Positions 16,284 to 24,539 of a stretch of DNA of 64,000 bases are shown in pieces. Within the stretch, counting starts at the first letter, position 1. Every line of letters begins with the position of its first letter. The DNA lies in assembly GCF_009708035.1 (NCBI RefSeq), contig NZ_WMBQ01000001.1, positions 1,240,001 to 1,304,000 on the forward strand. The letters are read 5' to 3'. The translations under genes were made by a program, and so were the position numbers. The notes beneath the pieces are model-generated. The model saw only the letters and a program-made list of their open reading frames with translations. It was not told the DNA's origin and made no database searches. The DNA comes from Hyphomicrobium album (lineage in GTDB: Bacteria > Pseudomonadota > Alphaproteobacteria > Rhizobiales > Hyphomicrobiaceae).

Positions 16284-16327
16284 GAGCCCCGCCGCGGTTC
16301 CAGCCGCTGCGGGGCTCGCTTTATTTA
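16284..16327 (+). terminator. second orphan plus-strand terminator
   Basis: GAGCCCCGC with most of CGCGG pairs with CCGCTGCGGGGCTC around a TTCCAG loop, then GCTTTATTTA. Again no plus-strand gene precedes it. The stretch 16136-16283 between it and the HTH gene holds no convincing frame and could contain a small RNA. Confidence 0.55.
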
Positions 16328-16464
16328 TGCCTTCTCGCTATTTCACAATTCTTAGTCTGACCTCCACTCCGGCTCGCGACCAGACATCCTTGGCTCCGCC
16401 GTTGAGCAACTGAGCAACTGGGCAACTGAGCAACGGCTCGCCTCAGCAAGTGCTACCTCCACAC

Positions 16465-16674
16465 TCATCTCCCCTTCTTGCCCGTGGCATCAAGCGCGAC
16501 CCTGACAAGCCGTCTGATCGCCTCTGCACGGCTGGGGATGTCTTCCTGCGCGCGGCGCCAGTTATCGATCCCAGCAAGCTCTGCGTCGTGCCAACGTGCA
16601 CCTACTTGGGTGCCCACCCCCGTGCTCGCAGGTCTTCCGCGCTGTTTTATGGTACCACGATTTGACTTTGTCAT
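16465..16674 (-). CDS. ribbon-helix-helix DNA-binding protein
   Basis: A 69-residue basic protein: R-G-R-P-A-S-T-G, V-G-A-R-W-H-D-A-E-L-A-G-I-D-N-W-R-R and S-R-A-E-A-I-R-R-L-V-R-V-A-L. The second and third stretches match the RHH/CopG strand and helices. Its ATG (16672-16674) lies between two GGTACC-containing inverted half-sites, which suggests autorepression. The neighbouring resolvase is divergent. Confidence 0.75.
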   Translation of the reverse strand: MTKSNRGTIKQRGRPASTGVGTQVGARWHDAELAGIDNWRRAQEDIPSRAEAIRRLVRVALDATGKKGR

Positions 16675-16690
16675 GACATCACGGTACCAT
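16649..16690. promoter_or_regulatory. candidate operator: inverted ATGGTACC sites at the RHH start
   Basis: ATGGTACC (16649-16656) and GGTACCAT (16683-16690) form a perfect 8-bp inverted repeat 26 bp apart, and each contains the palindrome GGTACC. The start codon of the RHH protein falls between them. RHH dimers typically bind such paired short palindromes. Function is inferred from position. Confidence 0.45.
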
Positions 16691-16745
16691 TATATCAATG
16701 GTTGAAGCAAGGCGCTGGCGAGCGTGATGGTGCGAGACCTAGGGT

Positions 16746-16799
16746 TTTCTATCCACTCGCCGGCCCTCAACAAAATCAAGTTCTGAGCCTGGATAGAAA
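16746..16799. other. candidate resolvase (res) site
   Basis: TTTCTATCCA (16746-16755) and TGGATAGAAA (16790-16799) are perfect 10-bp inverted repeats separated by 34 bp, ending 16 bp before the resolvase start codon. A related direct repeat, GGTGCGA-n-AC, flanks them on both sides (about 16730 and 16802). Serine resolvases usually bind such sites next to their own gene. Confidence 0.5.
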
Positions 16800-16815
16800 C
16801 TTGGTGCGAAACTAG

Positions 16816-17364
16816 ATGCAGAAAATTGGCTACGCGCGGGTATCCACCGCTTCTCAGAACCTTGACCGGCAGATAGCCGCTCTCAGGGCTGCCGGCTGCG
16901 AATTGATCTTCCGGGAGAAGGCGAGCGGTAAGGCTACGAGAGGCAGGCCTCAGCTCGAAAAGGCTATCGACGCTCTCGGGACTGGCGACATCCTAGTGGT
17001 AGCGGAGTGGGACAGGGCCACGCGGTCGATGTTGGACGGGATCGCGATCATCGAGCGCATCCACGCTCGCGGCTCTTTCGTGCAAGTATTGGACAAGCCG
17101 CACCTGGACCTCACCACCCCCTTGGGCCGAGGCCTGATTGCGCTCCTCAGTGCCATGGCCGAGGACGAGCGTCAGCGCATCGTCAAGCGGTCTCGGGATG
17201 GCCTGGATGCCGCCAAGGCGCGCGGGGCCAGGTTCGGGCGCAAACCCAAGTTGACCCCTTACCAGCAGGCCGAGGCACTGCGACGGCTCGAGGCCGGCGA
17301 GAGCGCCAGGGCCATCGGCAAGTCCTACGGGACCCACCACGCGACGATCTCCCGCCTCCGATAG
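16816..17364 (+). CDS. serine recombinase (resolvase/invertase family)
   Basis: This 182-residue protein has the full family layout. The catalytic Ser is in Y-A-R-V-S-T near residue 10, Q-N-L-D-R-Q-I and A-S-G-K follow, and the arginine motifs are V-A-E-W-D-R-A-T-R-S and D-E-R-Q-R-I-V-K-R. A long helix precedes a C-terminal HTH (S-A-R-A-I-G-K-S-Y-G-T-H-H-A-T-I-S-R-L). It resembles Tn3-type resolvases and Gin/Hin invertases in length. No transposase is present, so it may resolve dimers of element B or be a relic. Confidence 0.9.
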   Translation: MQKIGYARVSTASQNLDRQIAALRAAGCELIFREKASGKATRGRPQLEKAIDALGTGDILVVAEWDRATRSMLDGIAIIERIHARGSFVQVLDKPHLDLTTPLGRGLIALLSAMAEDERQRIVKRSRDGLDAAKARGARFGRKPKLTPYQQAEALRRLEAGESARAIGKSYGTHHATISRLR

Positions 17365-17465
17365 CACCGACGACGTCGAGCAATTCATCCATGGGGGATG
17401 ACCCCTGAAATTCATCGCCGGTCGCCGGCAACCTACCGCCGGACCACCCAGAAATAGGTATAGTC

Positions 17466-18083
17466 ATGCGTAACAGGCCCGACCCCACGCGACCCCTACC
17501 CAACCCCCGGCACGAGGCCTTCGTTCAGGCGCTCCTCAGGGGGGAGCCCGCGACCCAGGCCTATGCCTCAGCGGGCTACAAGCCCAACAGGGCGAATGCA
17601 GCTCGTTTGACGACAAATGACGACATTAAGGCTCGCTCGGCGCATCTCAAGGGCGCCGTGACGGAGCGCGTCGTCGCTGATACGTCGATCACCCTTGCTG
17701 ATGTCATCAAAGAGCTGGCTATACTCGGCTTCGCAAACATTAAGCACTATGCGACCAAGACGGTGAACGGTCAGGCTTACGTCGATCTGACGAACGCAAC
17801 CGATGCCCAATGGGCAGCGATCCAGGAGCTGACGAGCGAGACATACACCGAGGGCAAGGGAGAAGACGCCAAGCTCGTTGTGCGCACCAAGATCAAGCTC
17901 CACGGCAAGGAACCGTCGCTCGTTCAGATCGGCAAGCACTTAGGCCTTGGCAAGGACAGGGGCCCTGCGCCGTCCGATGCCGTCCTCGTACCGCAGCTCC
18001 CCTCTCAGGAACGGCTCGAGGAGATGCGGAAGCGCTTCGACAAGCCAACGCTCCGCACGATTGACGGTGGCAAGCAGGAATAG
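17466..18083 (+). CDS. phage terminase small subunit
   Basis: A 205-residue protein whose start (P-R-H-E-A-F-V-Q-A-L-L-R-G, A-Y-A-S-A-G-Y, then A-A-R-L-T-T-N-D-D-I-K-A-R) is the classic small-terminase HTH region. It normally recognises the packaging site and hands DNA to the large subunit. No large terminase, portal or capsid gene follows. Here it is an isolated phage remnant or a satellite-style packaging gene. Confidence 0.85.
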   Translation: MRNRPDPTRPLPNPRHEAFVQALLRGEPATQAYASAGYKPNRANAARLTTNDDIKARSAHLKGAVTERVVADTSITLADVIKELAILGFANIKHYATKTVNGQAYVDLTNATDAQWAAIQELTSETYTEGKGEDAKLVVRTKIKLHGKEPSLVQIGKHLGLGKDRGPAPSDAVLVPQLPSQERLEEMRKRFDKPTLRTIDGGKQE

Positions 18084-18179
18084 ATGCCGTAGCCTCCCTG
18101 CAGCCAAGGGCCCAACAAGGGAGCCGCCACCTCCGCAGGTATACAGAAGCGGTCCTCGGCTTTGACGGCCGGAGTCTGC

Positions 18180-18290
18180 CGCCTGTCAAATAGATGACGG
18201 CGCTTTGTCCCAATAACGGAAGTCGGCCGATCCTTTGTCGGCGCGCCGTAAGCATGGCCGACCAGGTCTGCTCTCGGCAGTGAACCGGCC
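18180..18290. repeat. degenerate dispersed-repeat-like segment
   Basis: CGCTTTGTCCCAATAACGG and the sequence around it resemble short repeats common in Rhizobiales intergenic DNA (tgtccgctt-tgtcccac-type units). A related segment appears at about 25270-25395. The match is from memory and the copies are decayed. Confidence 0.3.
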
Positions 18291-18294
18291 ATCC

Positions 18295-18540
18295 GATGTC
18301 GATCTTCTCCGCGATCTCGGACGCGTTATCGACCTCGATTCCGAGGTAGCGAACGGTGCTCTCGATCTTCAAATGCCCGAGAATGAGTTGAACTGCTCCC
18401 GGCTTACCGGTCCGCCGATAGATCAGGACCGCCTTGGTCCGTCGCAAGAGCGGATGCCGAGATTGACCGGATCGAGCCCGATGCTAGCGGCCCTTGATGG
18501 GGCCATCGATAGCCTGGACGAGTATTGGCAGCATGCCTAA
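18295..18540 (-). pseudogene. remnant of a tyrosine recombinase C-terminus
   Basis: Two frames together encode an integrase C-terminal region. One reads Q-Y-S-S-R-L-S then S-I-G-L-D-P-V-N-L-G-I-R-S. The next reads R-R-T-K-A-V-L-I-Y-R-R-T-G, L-G-H-L-K-I-E-S-T-V-R-Y-L-G-I-E-V and A-E-K-I-D-I. The second holds the catalytic Arg, the L-G-H motif and the Tyr. A frameshift near 18445-18455 separates them, and the N-terminal two thirds are gone. It is a dead copy from an earlier mobile element. Confidence 0.75.
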
Positions 18541-18594
18541 AGCTACGCGGCCTGACCTAGCTTGATCCAACGCGCGAGGGCTCTCCTGTGAATG

Positions 18595-19434
18595 CTAGAC
18601 GCGAGCTCGGACAAAGTCGGCGAGTTTCTGAATGCTCTGGGGTCCATGGTAGGTGATGCGGTGCTGGCTCGTGTCCTTATCGGCCTGCCAGTAGATGACG
18701 CCGGCCAAGGCCTTCTCGAATTCGGTGTTCAAACTGTTTGGCGAAAATCGCCATATGGGCCCGCCGCTCATGCCGCCATAGTCGGTGAGCGCGGCGCCGC
18801 GCCTTGACTGATCCAGCGTGAAATCACCGATGTCGTATCCCTCGATGTCTCGCCAGTTCGAAGTAGCGCCTTGGCAGATGAGAGCATTCACACCCTTGCG
18901 CCTCGTATCGGTACCGGGCGGCGACAGGTCTTCGGTCCACTGGGCGACGACTCCGAATGCTGCTTCTCCGATACCCGAGTCCGGCAGCTCGTGGGCCATT
19001 AGGGCGTCGGGCCGCGCAATGTCGAGATTGTAGAAGCTGTGGGAAGCGGCAAGCGTCGCAGCGTCAGGCAGGGGCAGTTGCAGGAAGCCGATATCCGGGG
19101 CGCGGTCTTCGGGCGTTTCTGGTTTTTGATGATCGGTGCTGCGGACGTGCGGGGTGGCGAGCTTGAGATCCAGCTTAAACCTTTGAAGGTGATGCGGGCC
19201 GAGACCGATGCGAACGATTCCGACCTCTTCCTGTGAAACCGCGTCCACTACATGGGCTGCTGTGAGGATACCCTTCGCGCCGTTGATGGAAACGAGCGTG
19301 CCCGTTCCCATAGGCTTTCCATCCAAACCGTCCGGCGCTTTGAAGAAGGCGAGGAACCCGACGCTGTATAGCGCGAGTTGCCGGCTCAGCTCGTCCAGCA
19401 ACTTGATGGCAGTTGCCTCATCGAGTTGCTGCAC
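18595..19434 (-). CDS. trypsin-like serine protease, appended to the Qat operon
   Basis: A 279-residue protein starts at GTG 19434 behind AAAGGAG. The chymotrypsin-fold triad is visible: His in I-L-T-A-A-H-V-V-D, Asp in A-P-D-I-G-F-L-Q-L, and Ser in G-G-M-S-G-G-P-I-W. A G-T-G-T-L-V strand precedes the His. There is no signal peptide, so it should act in the cytoplasm. It follows qatD and a small overlapping gene in the same direction. Trypsin-like proteases occur in several defence systems as effectors or processing enzymes; a role with Qat is inference. Confidence 0.85.
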   Translation of the reverse strand: MQQLDEATAIKLLDELSRQLALYSVGFLAFFKAPDGLDGKPMGTGTLVSINGAKGILTAAHVVDAVSQEEVGIVRIGLGPHHLQRFKLDLKLATPHVRSTDHQKPETPEDRAPDIGFLQLPLPDAATLAASHSFYNLDIARPDALMAHELPDSGIGEAAFGVVAQWTEDLSPPGTDTRRKGVNALICQGATSNWRDIEGYDIGDFTLDQSRRGAALTDYGGMSGGPIWRFSPNSLNTEFEKALAGVIYWQADKDTSQHRITYHGPQSIQKLADFVRARV

Positions 19435-19598
19435 CGCTGCTCTCCTTTAAGTCGCTCTATAACGGCGACGATTTCAGGGCCAGATAGCTTTCCTCCTGCA
19501 GCAAGGACCGTCTTGCCGACGGCTTCTAGGACAACGTCTGCTCCTCGCGCTAAGCGCTGCGGCTCCGACCGAAGCAGTGGCTGTGCGAATTGTGACAT
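19386..19598 (-). CDS. small protein between qatD and the protease
   Basis: A 70-residue frame starts 14 bp after the qatD stop and overlaps the protease start by 49 bp. The first 50 residues look real and helical (A-D-V-V-L-E-A-V-G-K-T-V-L-A-A-G-G-K-L-S-G-P-E-I-V-A-V-I-E-R-L). The Shine-Dalgarno of the protease lies inside it, so the two are probably translationally coupled. Function unknown; it may be a partner or inhibitor of the protease. Confidence 0.5.
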   Translation of the reverse strand: MSQFAQPLLRSEPQRLARGADVVLEAVGKTVLAAGGKLSGPEIVAVIERLKGEQRCSNSMRQLPSSCWTS

Positions 19599-19612
19599 GC
19601 GTCGGAGCGGTC

Positions 19613-20371
19613 TCAGACAGGCGCCTGAGTAGCACGATCTGGCACTCTGGAAAGAAGGTCTTTCAAGTTGGCGTTGAGCTGATACTGCACGTCATGCTCC
19701 CTGGTAGACCAGAGCTTTGCAATTTGTGTAACCGCTGTACGGACATCGGTGGGCATTAGGGGCCTTTTGCCGTCCAGGGCAAAGGGTCCATCGGTTTCGG
19801 TCAGCAAGCGGTCCCGTGGCATTCGAGCCGCCAGCTGGCGGCCCTTCTCACTGCGTAGCATCGCCGGGCCGACCGAGAACCAGCACCCAAGTGCAATGGC
19901 AGCATCCAGTTCGACGCGCGTGCCTGAAAACCAGTGAAGTACAGCAGTTGACCCGCATCGATGCCGATGCAGAGACGAAATGACGGCCTCTGCGGCTCCG
20001 CGGCTGTGAATGGTGAAGATGTGCCCGCCTCCGCTTTGCGACGCGGATAGGACACGTTCGAACACCTTGAGCTGGATCTCCGCGTGCGGTCGATGGGCCG
20101 GGGAACCATCGAGCCCGATTTCGCCGACGTAACTTGCTTCGCCCAAAAGCGCCTCTAGCAACGGGACTTCGCTTGAGCGCTCATGCGCGAGCTGCGGATG
20201 CAATCCCAAGGCCGTGCGAACATATCGCCTGTTTTTTGCCAATGCCGACGTCTTGCGCCACGCCTTGGGTGTTGTCGTGACTGACAAAACGAACACGCCT
20301 GCCTTCTCGCACTCTGAAGCAACGGCCTCCGGGTCGTCAAAAAGGTCAAGATGACAGTGAAAGTCGATCAA
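19613..20371 (-). CDS. qatD: QatD: TatD-family nuclease of the Qat defence system
   Basis: A 252-residue metal-dependent hydrolase with all TatD ligands: D-F-H-C-H-L-D (His5, His7), V-G-E-I-G-L-D-G, F-T-I-H-S-R-G, L-H-W-F-S-G-T and T-E-T-D-G-P-F. It starts at TTG overlapping the qatC stop (TTGA). It is the fourth gene of the QatABCD order described by Gao and colleagues in 2020. Its substrate in defence is not established; TatD proteins are 3'-5' DNases. Confidence 0.9.
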   Translation of the reverse strand: MIDFHCHLDLFDDPEAVASECEKAGVFVLSVTTTPKAWRKTSALAKNRRYVRTALGLHPQLAHERSSEVPLLEALLGEASYVGEIGLDGSPAHRPHAEIQLKVFERVLSASQSGGGHIFTIHSRGAAEAVISSLHRHRCGSTAVLHWFSGTRVELDAAIALGCWFSVGPAMLRSEKGRQLAARMPRDRLLTETDGPFALDGKRPLMPTDVRTAVTQIAKLWSTREHDVQYQLNANLKDLLSRVPDRATQAPV

Positions 20372-21669
20372 ACTGCAAACCCCTCGCTCGTCAGATAGGC
20401 CCGCAACTCGCTCAGCCCGCGCGCAGCTACATCTATATAGGCTTTGCGTTCCACTGCTTCCGTCGGCAGAGGCCCTGCCTTCATCAGCTCTACTTCAAGA
20501 GGGCTTCCGCGTATCAGCGCCGCCTGAACCGCAACGAGATCGTCGCGCCCCTCCTCATCGTCCATGACGGCGCGGAGGTCCGGAAATTGATAGTCAGTAT
20601 CGTCGACAACAGCGGCGGCGTGTAGTGACGCACGGCGGATGAGGCATGGGACGCAGCGTCCACACTGTTGGTTTCGGCGCTTCCACTTTCCGCATGAAAC
20701 AGTTGAGGATGCGAATGCACGAAAATTGGGATCGTTCGCGTAGGGCAGCGCCATCTCCCCTTTCGTTCGGTGGCGATAAGGATTGACTATCTGTATCGGC
20801 ACGTGAAGGGCATCGAGCAGCGACTGAATGCTTTCAAGAAAATGTGGATGCGCGGTGCGGGTGCTGTGCGACCCCATCCGGCGAGGTGTTAGTGGCGGGT
20901 TCAACGCGATGAGCCCATTCTCGCAGACATAGAGCTCCGCCTTGGGTCCTCCGCGATACGCGGCCACCGCCTCGGCGGCTACAGTCCCAAGCGCCAGGAA
21001 CTGGAAGCTTCGCGTACGCATGCTGTCATCATCGGCGCCACTCCAGGTCGGATACGTATTCACAGAAACCCGCTGACAATGGGATGGCAGGAGCTGAGCG
21101 ACCTCATCCTGTTTCTGCGCATCTTTTGCGTAAGCATGGCTAATGAGGAGTGGCCGGTGACTCTTGGCCAAAAGGTCGAGCACTCCGATCGCGCTATCGA
21201 GCCCACCAGAGAAGAGTGAAACACAATCAACTTGGGACAGGTCGACAACACGCTGGCGACTCTTGATAAGGCTAACCGGTGGGGGCTGAACTCCATGCCC
21301 CGCAAACTCAAACTCCCACGTATCCGAGCTTAGGAACCGCAGCGCCGACTGCAGTTTCGGCTTCAGTGCGTTCCAAGGATCGGGATTTGCGAGAGGCAAC
21401 ACGATTTCGAAATCGCGGCTCCAGCCGCCGCGTGCGTCGGACCTTGGCACGAAGGTGTCGGCTGCTGTGACCGCCATAGCGATCGACATGAAGTCAATGG
21501 CAGCAGGGCTTGGTCTCAGCGTCAAACGGGATGCTTCGTCGAGTGCTTGCGCACCCACGCTTGCGGCATGCAAGAAAGGAGGGCTCGGCCCGTAGAGCCA
21601 GACGTGGATATTCCCATCCGGCTCCTCGGGGATGCTGTCCCGATTAACGTGAAAGATCAATCGGTTCAT
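20368..21669 (-). CDS. qatC: QatC: QueC-like protein of the Qat defence system
   Basis: The start is the ATG at 21669, overlapping the qatB stop as ATGA, giving 433 residues. An ATP-pyrophosphatase P-loop S-G-G-L-D-S lies at residues 154-159. A zinc-type cysteine set (S-C-G-K, Q-C-G-R-C-V-P-C) lies in the C-terminal third. QueC makes 7-cyano-7-deazaguanine, but QatC is much longer. It may modify a nucleobase or a protein; the reaction is unknown. Confidence 0.9.
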   Translation of the reverse strand: MNRLIFHVNRDSIPEEPDGNIHVWLYGPSPPFLHAASVGAQALDEASRLTLRPSPAAIDFMSIAMAVTAADTFVPRSDARGGWSRDFEIVLPLANPDPWNALKPKLQSALRFLSSDTWEFEFAGHGVQPPPVSLIKSRQRVVDLSQVDCVSLFSGGLDSAIGVLDLLAKSHRPLLISHAYAKDAQKQDEVAQLLPSHCQRVSVNTYPTWSGADDDSMRTRSFQFLALGTVAAEAVAAYRGGPKAELYVCENGLIALNPPLTPRRMGSHSTRTAHPHFLESIQSLLDALHVPIQIVNPYRHRTKGEMALPYANDPNFRAFASSTVSCGKWKRRNQQCGRCVPCLIRRASLHAAAVVDDTDYQFPDLRAVMDDEEGRDDLVAVQAALIRGSPLEVELMKAGPLPTEAVERKAYIDVAARGLSELRAYLTSEGFAV

Positions 21670-22427
21670 TGCAGGGTTTCCCACTCGCGCCAGACCTCAT
21701 CCATGGCTTGGCGCTCGAGCTTGCGAAACTCTTCGCGGTTGGCGTTTGCTAGTCCTTGCGCCAGGCGGGGCGAGAAGTGCTTGTCGACGACCACGCGGAT
21801 CAATTCCAGCAGATCGGCTTCGGTTTGCGTGGCGTGCTGCGCATCGGGCGCCTTGTTCCAAGCGTCTCCTGCTGTCGCCGTGATTTCCATGAACAGGATG
21901 CGGCTGAAAAACTCTACCATGATCTGAATGAGTGTGTCCGGCGTCAGGAGGGACGGATCGAAGACGCCTGCTTCAGGAAGCACTTCGGTTATCGCTTCTT
22001 GGATAGCGGCAGACACCTCGTCGGCGTCTGCACCTTCCGGCGCTAAAGCTCGCGCAATTTCCTGCGCAGCGACGTTGACAGGCTGTCCTTGCAATGTTGA
22101 GAGGTCGAGCCCGCCTGGAGCGAGCCCAGAGCCAAATTGCGCAAGATCACGTAGCGTATCGGCGAGCGCCGCACCGGAGCGGTAGGCGGGACCAAAGCGG
22201 CGCGGACCAACCGTACTGCCTTGCGTTGCGTCACGTGCGTATTTCCCGAGAGCGGAATTCAGCGCCCCTTTCCCACCTCCTGCAGCCGCACGGCCGAATT
22301 CGGTTCGGAAGCCGCGGAAACGCTGCCCCTCCGGTGATGGGAGCGGTTTGCCAGGCTCGTCGTCCACACCTGGCGGAACCAATGGCGATGTGGATTTGGG
22401 TCCTTTGCTTGATCCCGAGGTACCCAT
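21666..22427 (-). CDS. qatB: QatB: uncharacterised subunit of the Qat defence system
   Basis: A 253-residue protein with a flexible, Gly/Pro/Ser-rich start (M-G-T-S-G-S-S-K-G-P) and an Ala-rich helical body. QatB proteins share this start and lack catalytic motifs. The gene begins 4 bp after the qatA stop and overlaps qatC, so all four qat genes are tightly coupled. The disordered N-terminal tail could be the target of QatC modification, which is speculation. Confidence 0.85.
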   Translation of the reverse strand: MGTSGSSKGPKSTSPLVPPGVDDEPGKPLPSPEGQRFRGFRTEFGRAAAGGGKGALNSALGKYARDATQGSTVGPRRFGPAYRSGAALADTLRDLAQFGSGLAPGGLDLSTLQGQPVNVAAQEIARALAPEGADADEVSAAIQEAITEVLPEAGVFDPSLLTPDTLIQIMVEFFSRILFMEITATAGDAWNKAPDAQHATQTEADLLELIRVVVDKHFSPRLAQGLANANREEFRKLERQAMDEVWREWETLQ

Positions 22428-22431
22428 CTTG

Positions 22432-24201
22432 TCAGCTCCCGTACCAAGTCTCGTCCTTCAGCATCGTGCGCATCCAGGGTGGATGTTGAGGGACGGTTTG
22501 GATGAATCGGGAAAGGATTTTTGCGGCGTCGGGCGACGACCGGGAGAGCAAGACGGCGCCGCGCAGATCGGATCGCGTCTTTGACCAGTCTGGATTCTTG
22601 CGCAACTGGGCAACGATCCCCTCCATCACCATGATGTCCTGTCCCGCGGAAAGACCGGCGATGGCGTTCGCTGCGGCGCGCGAGGACAGTGTCGCTGTCC
22701 GCAATAGCTCGTCGATGGCATGGGTGACCTGTGGTGGGGTCGCGCTGGAAACAAAGCGGACAGGGACCGTCTCGCGAGCCAGATAGACCGCAGGCCGGAG
22801 GTCCACGTCGGCAAGCGTCGGTTCCAGGCGCACCCAATCGGCAACGAACGGCAAATGCTTTTGCCAGGCTTCTGGCAGTTTGCTCTTACCCTCCTCGACT
22901 GGCTCGCCCCTCTCGAAGGCGGGTAGGAACTCGATCTTGCCGCCCGGTGAAACACTGATCACCTCGTGCAGGGCTTCGGTGGCAACCGCGTCGGTGCAGC
23001 GCTCGAACAGCGCCAGCTTGGCGATGATCGCTTCGTCAAGGGGCATACGCCGCTTCTTGGCGATCGACGCGCGCATGCGGACGACATTCAGAAGCCGTTT
23101 GACGATCCGCGGATTGCCCTGCACGCGCGAAGCGTGCGCAAGGAGGGGCGCCATTCGGTTGGCCATCTCAAGGCTCTGACGGAGTGTGTCGTCGCCCTCG
23201 CGCCCAACGCTCTTCAATACGTCGTCGATCGTAAACGGCGCGCCATGCTTCCACGACTCGCGCAGCCGCTCGATGAGATAGCTCCGCAGTCTCTCACGAA
23301 GCTGTTCATCGGCAATGACATCGCGCGTAAGCAGTAGGAAGAGATAGGCGCGGACCTCCTGAACGCCGATGCGCGGCACTCGGACAGGTATCTGGATCAA
23401 TTTGTCCAGATAGTCCGTTACCTGCTTCTCGCCCGGATCTTTGAAATGCCGGGCGACGGCATGGCGGATCATGTCCTCATCGGCACCGATTACGAATGCC
23501 GTGCTCGGCATAAACAGGAAGAGGCGAACCGCTTCAAGCGTATGAATTGCGTTTTCTGGGAGGCAGCGATCGAGATTGTCGATGAAGACGACGAGCGTCT
23601 TACCAAGACCTGCCAGAACCTCGCCAAACTCACTTCGGAAAGCTGCGATCTCTTCGGGTGGGCCTTTTTCAGACACGCTGCCAACCAACCCGGACGCCTT
23701 CTCCTTGGCGTCCCCGGCTGCAGCCTTGATCGCTTCGTAATCTTCCTTGTCGGACGTACCCGCGACGACATCGCGAGCTCCCTCGAGGCCTCGGGTGATG
23801 AGCCCGAATGTGGGCAGGCCCATCGCGAGCGCACCACCTTCCAATAGGAGGCTGAGCGCCCGAAGCTTGTTGATCCGCCCAAAAAGGGACTTGGCTTTCT
23901 CGGCAAGGTCTGGCGGTGAGGCCTTGGTTAGTTCGCTGGCAATGACGGACATCAACGCCGCGCGCGCATCGTCAAAGTCCTGGTAGAGCCACGCGTCGAA
24001 GGTGATTACGAGATAGTTTTGCTCATGCTTTCCAAGTTCATTGGCGACGAGGCGGAGGGTGCTGGACTTGCCGACTCCCCAGCTCCCGAACACACCCAAA
24101 GATAGCGGCAGCAAATCCTTGCGCGCGATCATGTCGGCGATCAACTCGGCCACCTCGGAGTAGTTGAGAAAATCTAGGTCTGTATCCGTATCGGCCCACA
24201 T
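22432..24201 (-). CDS. qatA: QatA: KAP-family P-loop ATPase of the Qat defence system
   Basis: The start ATG at 24201 (M-W-A-D-T-D) follows AAAGGA, giving 589 residues. Walker A is G-V-F-G-S-W-G-V-G-K-S-S near residues 36-47. Walker B is V-V-F-I-D-N-L-D-R-C near residue 210. An Ala/Leu-rich hydrophobic insertion lies between them near residues 115-140, as in membrane-associated KAP NTPases. It is the first gene of the operon and the likely sensor or motor. Confidence 0.9.
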   Translation of the reverse strand: MWADTDTDLDFLNYSEVAELIADMIARKDLLPLSLGVFGSWGVGKSSTLRLVANELGKHEQNYLVITFDAWLYQDFDDARAALMSVIASELTKASPPDLAEKAKSLFGRINKLRALSLLLEGGALAMGLPTFGLITRGLEGARDVVAGTSDKEDYEAIKAAAGDAKEKASGLVGSVSEKGPPEEIAAFRSEFGEVLAGLGKTLVVFIDNLDRCLPENAIHTLEAVRLFLFMPSTAFVIGADEDMIRHAVARHFKDPGEKQVTDYLDKLIQIPVRVPRIGVQEVRAYLFLLLTRDVIADEQLRERLRSYLIERLRESWKHGAPFTIDDVLKSVGREGDDTLRQSLEMANRMAPLLAHASRVQGNPRIVKRLLNVVRMRASIAKKRRMPLDEAIIAKLALFERCTDAVATEALHEVISVSPGGKIEFLPAFERGEPVEEGKSKLPEAWQKHLPFVADWVRLEPTLADVDLRPAVYLARETVPVRFVSSATPPQVTHAIDELLRTATLSSRAAANAIAGLSAGQDIMVMEGIVAQLRKNPDWSKTRSDLRGAVLLSRSSPDAAKILSRFIQTVPQHPPWMRTMLKDETWYGS

Positions 24202-24539
24202 GGAAAATCCTTTGAATGCACCCGGCGCGCCGTGCAATTGTAAGAAGATGGATTTGCGCATTTGCAGTCGCAAGGCACAAGCGGAAAGCCAACGCTTCGG
24301 CTCGCGCTTGGCTTTTCAACAACTTATATTTGTTGAGCGCGGTCATCCGTTCTCAGCCATGTCTTGAGTTTGTGGGGCGGATGACCCCGACCCCTTTTGG
24401 GGCGTGCAGACGTGGCTGCCGCCAGCATGATAGGCCTACACTGAGTGGGCCGCGACTTCTGCATACCCAGCCCCTCGTCGGTGCGGCGCCGAACCTCTCA
24501 ACTCAATGGCCGCTCATCGCACATGACAGGAATAATTGA

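Noticed and set aside
16235-16300. T-arm-like string (TCGGTTCAAGAGCC) suggesting a tRNA
   Set aside because: No matching acceptor stem or anticodon arm can be drawn; the bases mostly belong to the terminator at 16284-16327.
17466-18083. Terminase as evidence of a complete prophage
   Set aside because: No large terminase, portal, capsid, tail or lysis gene is found in the 24-kb island.
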